Shown here in pieces: positions 1-5,717 of a stretch of DNA of 6,846 nucleotides. The first letter of the stretch is position 1; each line of letters starts with the position of its first letter. Source of the DNA: Candidatus Aerophobota bacterium. GTDB taxonomy: Bacteria > Chlamydiota > Chlamydiia > Chlamydiales > GCA-2402025. The notes under the pieces are model-generated. The model was not told where the DNA came from, ran no database searches, and saw only the letters and a list, made by a program, of their open reading frames with translations. The position numbers were made by a program, and so were the translations under genes. The DNA is taken from positions 5,671-12,516 of the forward strand of contig NVUU01000027.1 of the NCBI GenBank assembly GCA_002402025.1. The letters run 5' to 3'.

Positions 1-440
1 ACTTATTCAACTACATACTCATCGTATTATTTTTTCAGATTGATGGTCCTCTGAAATTTTTTGATATCTTTATAAAAAGTTATGAAATCATTCCTGCAGA
101 AGCATTTCTTAGCTCAAAATATTTCAACATGAACATGCTCCTTTGGAAACACGGCGCTGACCTCATAAATAAAATTACAGCTTTATCTATACAACTTGCA
201 GCTCCTGCTCTTGTTGCAGTGCTTATGGCAGAGATGTTCCTTGGTATCGCAAACAGACTCGCTCCACAAGTGCAAATTGCATTCCTTGGAATGTCGCTAA
301 AATCTCTTGTTGGACTTCTGGTACTTTGGGCCGGTTGGTTTTTTATTCTCAAACAAACATCAATCGTTGCAGAAAACTGGCTTGAAATGCTCAGTAACAT
401 TGTCATGAGCATGAAACCATATAAAGTTCTGTCTCCTTAA
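1..440 (+). CDS. sctT: Type III secretion export apparatus protein SctT (CdsT), 3' part
   Basis: This is the C-terminal 145 residues of an inner-membrane protein; the reading frame is open from base 3 and the start lies left of the window. It fits SctT (YscT/SpaR/FliR family), which with SctR and SctS forms the export gate of the type III secretion injectisome. Visible support: a hydrophobic segment at the window edge; a long hydrophobic stretch (fragment residues about 58-82) leading into the family motif NRLAPQ (84-89); then LKSL (99-102) and a last membrane segment (about 103-116) followed by a short polar tail. The LKS motif and short tail favour SctT over flagellar FliR. In chlamydiae cdsT usually closes a cdsJ-L-R-S-T cluster, so the rest should lie to the left. 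No convincing terminator follows. Family assignment is by remembered motifs, not a search. Confidence 0.85.
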   Translation, partial: LFNYILIVLFFQIDGPLKFFDIFIKSYEIIPAEAFLSSKYFNMNMLLWKHGADLINKITALSIQLAAPALVAVLMAEMFLGIANRLAPQVQIAFLGMSLKSLVGLLVLWAGWFFILKQTSIVAENWLEMLSNIVMSMKPYKVLSP

Positions 441-478
441 AAAAATCACTTCTGAAAATTTATTTAAATGTGATAGTG

Positions 479-508
479 TTGATCATAACAAATAACGCTA
501 CATTTATT
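479..508 (+). promoter_or_regulatory. Possible promoter for barrel gene A (weak)
   Basis: TTGATC (479-484) resembles a sigma-70/sigma-66 -35 box, and ATTTAT/TTTATT 17-18 bases downstream (502-508) is a poor -10 match. If real, gene A would have a leader of about 110 bases containing an imperfect hairpin with a T-rich loop (533-555). Genes D and E are separated by a spacer that also contains TTGATC (5646-5651). This is inference only; AT-rich spacers give such matches by chance. Confidence 0.2.
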
Positions 509-609
509 CGGTGTGGAAATCACTTAAAGAAAACGTGCATTTTTTTTTGCAACGTGTGTTTAGGAATTTCAAAGTGTAGTTGTAATGATGAAAAAAATAC
601 GCACCATAA

Positions 610-615
610 AAGGAG
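610..615 (+). promoter_or_regulatory. Shine-Dalgarno site deciding the start of barrel gene A
   Basis: AAGGAG lies 11 bases before the ATG at 627. The upstream in-frame ATGs at 585 and 588 have no comparable site; they would also add a charged extension of about 14 residues in front of an otherwise standard signal peptide. The 627 start is therefore preferred, although the spacing is slightly long. Confidence 0.65.
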
Positions 616-626
616 AAAACAAGAGA

Positions 627-1778
627 ATGGGAAAAGCACTACTTAAGTGGCTACCTGCAGTAATCCTTGCTTGTGGGTTCTCAACAAGCCTTTCTGCAGA
701 TATGTACAACGGATCAAATCAGGCGTATCATGCATCTGATGAAACAAGATTTAGAGAAATAACACCAAACGCAGGTCCTAGAGTGACAAACGGTGCTGAT
801 GTTTTCATCACTGCTGACTTCATCTACTGGACAGCTAGAATGGATGGCCTTGGTTATGCAAGAACTGGAATGGATGACTTTGATGGCATCCAAATCGCAG
901 ATTCTCCTAACGCAAATCCAGGAAGCACAAAGTTTCCTCCAAGAAACTTCAACCCTGGTTTTAAAGCTGGAATCGGTTTGAATCTTGGACATGATGGTTG
1001 GGATATATACCTGAACTATACTTGGTTCCACTCAAACCATTCGAATACGTCTTCAAGCACATTTACTGACTCTAGAGGTCTTGTTCCACTATGGGATATT
1101 TCTACTGTAGGTACTATAATCGGAAGAGATCAGTTTTCTGCTATCATAGAAACTTTCGTATACGTAGAAAGCGCAAGAGGTCAATTTAGACTACGTTTTA
1201 ACAATTTCGATTTAGAACTTGGCCGCAACTACTATGTAAGTCAATACCTTACTTTAAGACCACATATCGGTTTAAAAGGTAGCTGGTATAAAGAGAATTA
1301 TAACGTAACTTACACAACTTTCTTAAATGCTGATATCACTAATGAAGTTGACCAAGTACGTCTAAGACTTACACAGAACTACTGGGGCATTGGTATGAGA
1401 ACAGGTCTTGATACTGCATGGTACTTTGACAAGAACTGGAGCATCTTTGGTGATGTTGCTTTCTCTGGTCTTTGGGGCAGATTCGACGTAACAAGAAGAG
1501 ACTTTGCAGATCTAGATGTTACAGATCCAGCTACAACAGTAAAAGTCATTCATACTTCATTTGACTTCCACACATTAAAACCCGTGCTCGAGTTTGAACT
1601 CGGTCTACGTTTTGATTACTGGTTCTCAGATGATGACTACCACTTTGGTATTCAAGCCGCTTGGGAAGAGCAATTATGGATCAACCACAATAATGTCTTT
1701 GGCATTACTGATGGATGGGGTTCACATGGTGACCTTGGCTTCCAAGGATTCACTCTAAAGTTGAGATTTGATTTCTAA
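627..1778 (+). CDS. Outer-membrane beta-barrel porin, Lpg1974/Legionella-MOMP type (gene A)
   Basis: The predicted product is 383 residues, probably a surface-exposed pore-forming outer-membrane protein. Residues 1-24 form a signal peptide (GK..LLK n-region, hydrophobic core, cleavage after SLSA). A polar linker leads to ITPNAGP (45-51) and the first strand, with ITADFIYW at 61-68. Then come PGFKAGIGL (from 110) with HDGWD, ELGRN (197-201), RPHIGLKG (211-218), NYWGIGMRTG (251-260), FHTLKPVLE (from 314), WEEQLW (346-351) and the C-terminal LKLRFDF ending in Phe, the usual BAM recognition signal. The loop after the YTW strand is the longest of the five copies (about 52 residues). The mature part has no cysteine. 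It is the first barrel after sctT and has its own terminator. An earlier start at 585 (397 residues) is possible but less likely. Family recognition is by motif pattern; the substrate is unknown. Confidence 0.88.
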   Translation: MGKALLKWLPAVILACGFSTSLSADMYNGSNQAYHASDETRFREITPNAGPRVTNGADVFITADFIYWTARMDGLGYARTGMDDFDGIQIADSPNANPGSTKFPPRNFNPGFKAGIGLNLGHDGWDIYLNYTWFHSNHSNTSSSTFTDSRGLVPLWDISTVGTIIGRDQFSAIIETFVYVESARGQFRLRFNNFDLELGRNYYVSQYLTLRPHIGLKGSWYKENYNVTYTTFLNADITNEVDQVRLRLTQNYWGIGMRTGLDTAWYFDKNWSIFGDVAFSGLWGRFDVTRRDFADLDVTDPATTVKVIHTSFDFHTLKPVLEFELGLRFDYWFSDDDYHFGIQAAWEEQLWINHNNVFGITDGWGSHGDLGFQGFTLKLRFDF

Positions 1779-1808
1779 ATTTAACGATTTAGAAGTCTAC
1801 CCTCATGG

Positions 1809-1847
1809 AAAGCCTGAATTTCTGAAAAAAAATTCAGGTTTTTCTTT
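1809..1847 (+). terminator. Intrinsic terminator after barrel gene A
   Basis: CCTGAATTT (1813-1821) pairs exactly with AAATTCAGG (1830-1838) around an 8-base loop. The stem can extend by A-T and G-U pairs to about 13 bp, and the descending arm runs into a T-rich tract (1839-1847). It lies about 30 bases after the stop of gene A and separates it from gene B. Confidence 0.85.
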
Positions 1848-1932
1848 TAGTAAAAATCATTTTTTTTCTAAGATGTTTCTCTTTTATGAAACATATTTCG
1901 TGAAATTTTGAATAAATAGATTTAACTTACTT

Positions 1933-1937
1933 AGGAG
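1933..1937 (+). promoter_or_regulatory. Strong Shine-Dalgarno site of barrel gene B
   Basis: AGGAG sits 7 bases before the ATG at 1945, the best-placed ribosome binding site in the window. It fixes the start of gene B and suggests that this copy is the most efficiently translated of the five. I found no convincing -35/-10 pair between the gene A terminator and this site. Confidence 0.8.
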
Positions 1938-1944
1938 AATTAGT

Positions 1945-3150
1945 ATGCAAAAAAAATTTCTTAGATCTCTTACGCCAGCTTTAATTTGTCTTGCTTCTGT
2001 GGCTTTTGCAGGTCAATACACAAAAGACAATGATCACATGTACGCAGAACATTCTGATCTTGAAAATAAAGTGATTACACCGAACGCAAGCCCTATTGTA
2101 AAACACGGCGTTGATGTTTTTTTCTCAGCAGATTTTATCTACTGGACAGGGAGACTTGATGGTCTTGGCTACGCATTTACGGGAAGCCCCTCTGGAACAG
2201 AAACTGACAACGCTGCTTTTGTAAATCAAGCTGCAGGTGTAAATGTTGCGTCAGGAAGAACTTCCTATGTTAACCGTAAGTGGAGCCCTGGATTTAAAGT
2301 AGGCATCGGACTTGATCTTGGACATGATGGATGGGATCTTGGCGCTGAATACACATGGTTCCGCACTAGCCCAAGCGGCTCTATTACAGGCGGTACTGCT
2401 CTTGGAACTGCGATAATAGCTACATTTCAACCCTCACCTTCTTCTCAGATTATCAATTCTGGTGCTGCTGCTAATCTAGTTATCGCAGATGCATCCGCAA
2501 GATACAGACTACATTTTAACGTTATGGATGTATCTCTTGGCAGAAACTTTTTTGTTAGCCCAAGACTAACCACAAGACCTCATTTTGGTCTAAAAGGAAC
2601 TTGGCAAACGCAACGGTTCACACCCAGATATAATAATATAACAGGTACTATAACCTCCGGTACCACTACTACTACAATCTCTGATGCATTTTACCACCAC
2701 AACTTTAAACAAAGTTACTGGGGAGTTGGTATTAGAACCGGCATGGACACTTCATGGCAGTTTATTCAGAGCTTCGGAGTCTATGGAAACTGGGCGCTTT
2801 CTGCTCTTTGGGGTCAGTTTGATGTGAATAGAAGAGACACTACTCAATCTACTGAAACCATCGTGGATACTGAAAATTCTAGCAATGACGCTACAAATGT
2901 CATCCTACCCTCAAGAATAGTTGATGTCACAAATAGGTTCCACACTCTGTCACCTGTTTTAGAGCTTGCTCTAGGTCTAAGATATGACTACTGGTTCTCT
3001 GATAACGATTACAGATTCAGAATCCAAGCAGGATGGGAAGAACAAATATGGTTCGATCAAAATCAATTATTTGACATACAAATATTAAGACCTTTACATG
3101 GAAACTTGATCTTTCAAGGGTTTACTCTAAAAGTTAGATTTGATTTCTAA
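1945..3150 (+). CDS. Outer-membrane beta-barrel porin, Lpg1974/Legionella-MOMP type (gene B)
   Basis: At 401 residues this is the longest paralogue. The signal peptide (1-22) has a basic QKK..R n-region, a hydrophobic core and an AFA cleavage site. After a His/Asp-containing linker come ITPNASP (44-50), SADFIYW (61-67), PGFKVGIGLDLGHDGWD (from 115), LGRNFF (from 198), RPHFGLKG (211-218), SYWGVGIRTG (257-266), FHTLSPVLE (from 332), WEEQIW (from 364) and the C-terminal LKVRFDF. Loops are rich in Gly, Ser, Thr and Ala; one carries a five-Thr run (240-244) encoded partly by repeated ACT codons. There is no cysteine after the signal peptide. It has its own ribosome binding site and is flanked by terminators on both sides, so it is probably monocistronic. 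Role: outer-membrane pore and surface antigen, inferred from family membership; specificity cannot be read from the sequence. Confidence 0.9.
   Translation: MQKKFLRSLTPALICLASVAFAGQYTKDNDHMYAEHSDLENKVITPNASPIVKHGVDVFFSADFIYWTGRLDGLGYAFTGSPSGTETDNAAFVNQAAGVNVASGRTSYVNRKWSPGFKVGIGLDLGHDGWDLGAEYTWFRTSPSGSITGGTALGTAIIATFQPSPSSQIINSGAAANLVIADASARYRLHFNVMDVSLGRNFFVSPRLTTRPHFGLKGTWQTQRFTPRYNNITGTITSGTTTTTISDAFYHHNFKQSYWGVGIRTGMDTSWQFIQSFGVYGNWALSALWGQFDVNRRDTTQSTETIVDTENSSNDATNVILPSRIVDVTNRFHTLSPVLELALGLRYDYWFSDNDYRFRIQAGWEEQIWFDQNQLFDIQILRPLHGNLIFQGFTLKVRFDF
2662..2676 (+). repeat. Short ACN codon run encoding five threonines in gene B
   Basis: Five in-frame threonine codons (ACC, three ACT, ACA) encode residues 240-244 in a Gly/Ser/Thr-rich stretch between the RPHFGLKG and SYWG blocks, predicted to be a surface loop. 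Unit changes here would keep the frame. The run is short, so slippage is only a possibility. Confidence 0.5.
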
Positions 3151-3172
3151 ATGTAACCATCACTTTTTTATT

Positions 3173-3203
3173 AGCCTCAAAGAAATTTGAGGCTTTTTTT
3201 TTT
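3173..3203 (+). terminator. Intrinsic terminator after barrel gene B
   Basis: AGCCTCAAA (3173-3181) pairs perfectly with TTTGAGGCT (3186-3194) around a GAAA tetraloop and is followed by ten consecutive T (3194-3203). It is a textbook intrinsic terminator 22 bases after the stop of gene B. Confidence 0.93.
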
Positions 3204-3229
3204 ACTTTAATTTTTAAAGTTGCTATTTT
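3201..3229 (+). promoter_or_regulatory. Possible promoter for the gene C-D unit (weak)
   Basis: TTTACT (3201-3206) and TATTTT (3224-3229) are separated by 17 bases and each matches 4 of 6 consensus positions. They start at the end of the preceding terminator's T tract, and a promoter is needed somewhere between that terminator and gene C. In such T-rich DNA a chance match is likely. Confidence 0.2.
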
Positions 3230-3256
3230 TGTTTTTTCTATCTGTTGAAATTTTTA

Positions 3257-4408
3257 ATGGTTATTATGAAACGTACAGTTTTATCAGCTTTTTTTGGCAT
3301 TACGTTAATGTCATCCTGCTGTTTTTCTCAAGAAAACCACCCCATGCACTACCAGCAAACCTATGATAAAGCTCAAACAAAACTCATAACTCCAACAACA
3401 TCGCCTTCTGTTGATAGAGGTGTTGATGTTTTCATCTCTGGCTCGGTCATTTACTGGAACTCAAGACTTGGTGACTTTAATGTTGTTCAAAGTGGCCACA
3501 GCATAAGAGATAGCGAGTCAAACTTTTCTAATCTTATTGAAACAGATGTTAGAACATCCGTTGGTGATAATGGATCACATTCAAGCAGCAACGATCTCGG
3601 CTTTAAAGCAAAGGTTGGAATTGCTTTAGAACACGACGGCTGGGACAGCTTTATTGAATACACATGGCTGAGACCAAAAACAACAGACCATTTCAAAGAC
3701 GACACCTTTACATCAACAATGGATCATTTCCGTGGAATCCCTTTTGATCATAATGTTGCCGACTTCTCTTCTGGAACATCCGAATGGAAACTCCACTTCA
3801 ACAGCGCTCTTTGGGAACTTGGCAGAAGTTTTTTCATCAGCCCAAAATTGATCTTAAGACCTCATTTTGGACTTAAAGGTGTTTGGACAACACAAAGGTT
3901 CGAGCTTCAAGAGAACGATCTTCAAGTAAGAAGCGAGCTTTTGGGTGCTATTATCACAGGATCTTACCTTGTAAAGCAAAGGCAAACGTACTGGGGCGTT
4001 GGACCAAGAGCAGGATTCAATACATCCTGGCAACTTAGCAAAAATTTTAGCATCGTATCTATTTGGGGCATCACTCCCCTTTGGGGAAATTTCGAAGCGA
4101 AAAGAAACGATTTCTTAACATCGGTAGACCAAGAATTAGATATTTTTAATATAAGGCTCGACACATTAAATAATGAAGTTGTGAAAATGTCATTTAAAAA
4201 TCATAACGTTAATATGGCCTACGACTATCAGATAGGTTTTAGAGGCGACGCTTGGTTCGACGATGACAACTACAGAATTAGAATACAAATTACATGGGAG
4301 CAACAGCTGCTCTCGAACTTTAACCAATTTATTTACATAGAAAAAACAAAGCCAACAGACGATCTGGCCTTCCAGGGCGTTACGGCTGAGTTAAGATTTG
4401 ATTTTTAA
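3257..4408 (+). CDS. Outer-membrane beta-barrel porin, Lpg1974/Legionella-MOMP type (gene C)
   Basis: The product is 383 residues from the ATG at 3257. The ATG at 3266 (380 residues) and the TTG at 3245 are also possible, and none has a Shine-Dalgarno site, so the start is uncertain. The N-terminus has a basic MKR followed by a hydrophobic core and SSCCFS; cleavage after FS (about residue 24) would give a Gln N-terminus. Motifs in order: ITPTTSP (44-50), VIYW (64-67, with SGS where paralogues have SAD), GFKAKVGIALEHDGWD (from 115), ELGRSFF (from 187), RPHFGLKG (201-208), TYWGVGPRAG (from 244), DDDNYR, WEQQ (from 347) and C-terminal LRFDF. The double Cys in the signal region could suggest a lipoprotein, but the barrel signature makes ordinary signal peptidase I cleavage more likely. 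Gene D follows after 29 bases with no terminator, so the two are probably cotranscribed. Confidence 0.87.
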   Translation: MVIMKRTVLSAFFGITLMSSCCFSQENHPMHYQQTYDKAQTKLITPTTSPSVDRGVDVFISGSVIYWNSRLGDFNVVQSGHSIRDSESNFSNLIETDVRTSVGDNGSHSSSNDLGFKAKVGIALEHDGWDSFIEYTWLRPKTTDHFKDDTFTSTMDHFRGIPFDHNVADFSSGTSEWKLHFNSALWELGRSFFISPKLILRPHFGLKGVWTTQRFELQENDLQVRSELLGAIITGSYLVKQRQTYWGVGPRAGFNTSWQLSKNFSIVSIWGITPLWGNFEAKRNDFLTSVDQELDIFNIRLDTLNNEVVKMSFKNHNVNMAYDYQIGFRGDAWFDDDNYRIRIQITWEQQLLSNFNQFIYIEKTKPTDDLAFQGVTAELRFDF

Positions 4409-4437
4409 ATAATAAAGAAAACTAACAGGTATTTTAA

Positions 4438-5568
4438 ATGAAACTAAATCTAAAAAAAGGGCTAGTCCTTACAAGTATTGCACTTGCAACTACTGGTTTT
4501 GCTGATCGTATGCAAGACAGCCATAGCGGCGACCATTTCAATGACACTTATGACCAAATCAAAGGAACAACAATCACACCCAATGCCGGCCCAGTTGTCA
4601 GCGGTGGTGTAGACCTCTTTGTTTCCGCGGATTTTATCTACTGGTATACTACTATTGACCCATCAAGCGTATCTTCAAAGGTTAACTCAAGAGTTCAGTC
4701 AACTGATGGCTCAGATTCTGATACAGGCGGCGGCAATGTCAAGGGACCAAACAGTATGGATCCTGGCTTCAAAGTAGCCATTGGTCTTGATCTGAAATAT
4801 GATGGTTGGGACACAGTGATTGAGTACACTTGGCTACATGCAAAAGATACAAAGACTTTCCGTGGTGGAAATACTTTCATTGAGAATTTCCATTTCCATA
4901 ACACGTATAACGTTTTTTCAGACCATAACGTTGATAGTGGTAAGAACAATTGGACAATGCGTTTCAATGTGATTGATTGGGAACTTGGAAGAAATTTCTT
5001 CGTAAGCCCAAAACTTACATTAAGACCACACTTTGGACTTAAAGGTGCTTGGCACACTAATAGACTGCACCTTCACTTAGATGATGTGAACTTCTTTACT
5101 GATAACGGTGAAGTTGGAACTTCTGTAGATAACTTCTACGTAAGAGACAAGCAAAGCTCCTGGGGACTCGGTATCCGAAGTGGTCTTGATACTTCTTGGA
5201 TGTTCTCAAGAAACTGGAGCCTAATCGGTAACTTTGCGATTACACCTATGTGGAGTGCTTTCAAAACAGAACTAAGATCAAGAGAAACTGATGTTGTAGA
5301 TGTTAGAACAGGCCAAGTAACAGATATTTCTGGGGAATTATTTGAAAATGAGTCTATCAAAGACATCCAACACATGATCAACATGGTGTTTGAATTCCAA
5401 CTTGGATTCAGATGGGATTACTACTTTAGCGATAACGACTATCGTGTAAGACTACAAGCAGCATGGGAACAACAATCTTGGGAAAACCACAACCAAATGT
5501 ATAGCTATGACGGGTATGACTCTCTAACTATGCAAGGGTTGACAATTAAACTAAGATTTGATTTCTAA
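4438..5568 (+). CDS. Outer-membrane beta-barrel porin, Lpg1974/Legionella-MOMP type (gene D)
   Basis: The product is 376 residues and entirely cysteine-free. Signal peptide 1-22 (KLNLKK n-region, hydrophobic core, GFA cleavage site). A linker with His29 and His33 leads to ITPNAGP (46-52), SADFIYW (63-69), PGFKVAIGLDL (from 109) with YDGWD in place of HDGWD, ELGRNFF (from 182), RPHFGLKG (196-203), SWGLGIRSG (from about 241), SDNDYR, WEQQSW (from 343) and the C-terminal IKLRFDF. It shares features with gene C: TYD in the N-terminal linker, DHNV in the large loop, and a WEQQ rather than WEEQ motif. Only a weak AGG (4427-4429) precedes the start, which fits translation on a message begun upstream of gene C. 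The unit ends at a strong terminator. Likely an outer-membrane pore; substrate unknown. Confidence 0.9.
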   Translation: MKLNLKKGLVLTSIALATTGFADRMQDSHSGDHFNDTYDQIKGTTITPNAGPVVSGGVDLFVSADFIYWYTTIDPSSVSSKVNSRVQSTDGSDSDTGGGNVKGPNSMDPGFKVAIGLDLKYDGWDTVIEYTWLHAKDTKTFRGGNTFIENFHFHNTYNVFSDHNVDSGKNNWTMRFNVIDWELGRNFFVSPKLTLRPHFGLKGAWHTNRLHLHLDDVNFFTDNGEVGTSVDNFYVRDKQSSWGLGIRSGLDTSWMFSRNWSLIGNFAITPMWSAFKTELRSRETDVVDVRTGQVTDISGELFENESIKDIQHMINMVFEFQLGFRWDYYFSDNDYRVRLQAAWEQQSWENHNQMYSYDGYDSLTMQGLTIKLRFDF

Positions 5569-5581
5569 TCTAATCCTTTTT

Positions 5582-5618
5582 ACCCCTAAGGCTTTTTGCC
5601 TTAGGGGTTTTTCTTTTT
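5582..5618 (+). terminator. Intrinsic terminator after barrel gene D
   Basis: An 11-bp perfect GC-containing stem, ACCCCTAAGGC (5582-5592) with GCCTTAGGGGT (5598-5608), closes a five-T loop and is followed by a T-rich tract. It is the most stable hairpin seen in the window and ends the C-D unit. Confidence 0.94.
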
Positions 5619-5645
5619 AATATCTATTTTTCTATTTAATATCTA

Positions 5646-5697
5646 TTGATCCAATAATAATTACACTTTATTTATAGTATATAAGGGATAATATAAT
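5646..5697 (+). promoter_or_regulatory. AT-rich probable promoter region of barrel gene E (elements uncertain)
   Basis: The spacer between the gene D terminator and gene E is almost entirely A/T. It contains TTGATC (5646-5651) with TATTTA 17 bases downstream (5669-5674), and an exact TATAAT (5692-5697) with no good -35 partner. A promoter is expected here because of the strong terminator upstream, but which elements are used cannot be decided from sequence. Confidence 0.3.
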
Positions 5698-5717
5698 TAT
5701 ACCCCTAATACACAGTA

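Noticed and set aside
80..412. Minus-strand open frame of 110 codons opposite sctT
   Set aside because: It lies fully antisense to the recognisable SctT frame, shows no coherent domain, and has no ribosome site; it is a shadow of the real gene.
1..440. Flagellar FliR instead of SctT
   Set aside because: FliR shares the NRLAPQ-like motif, but the LKSL sequence and short C-terminal tail fit SctT better, and the context suggests an injectisome. The missing N-terminal half leaves a small doubt.
445..474. ATCAC...GTGAT as a terminator for sctT
   Set aside because: The stem is only 5 bp with a 20-base loop and no T tract follows, so it does not qualify as an intrinsic terminator.
714..1031. Minus-strand open frame (and a plus-strand frame at 793-981) inside gene A
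   Set aside because: Both overlap conserved barrel blocks of gene A, and their translations look like random, low-complexity sequence.
4695..5384. Minus-strand open frames opposite gene D (120 and 82 codons)
   Set aside because: They mirror conserved coding blocks of gene D and have Ser/Leu-rich translations typical of antisense frames.
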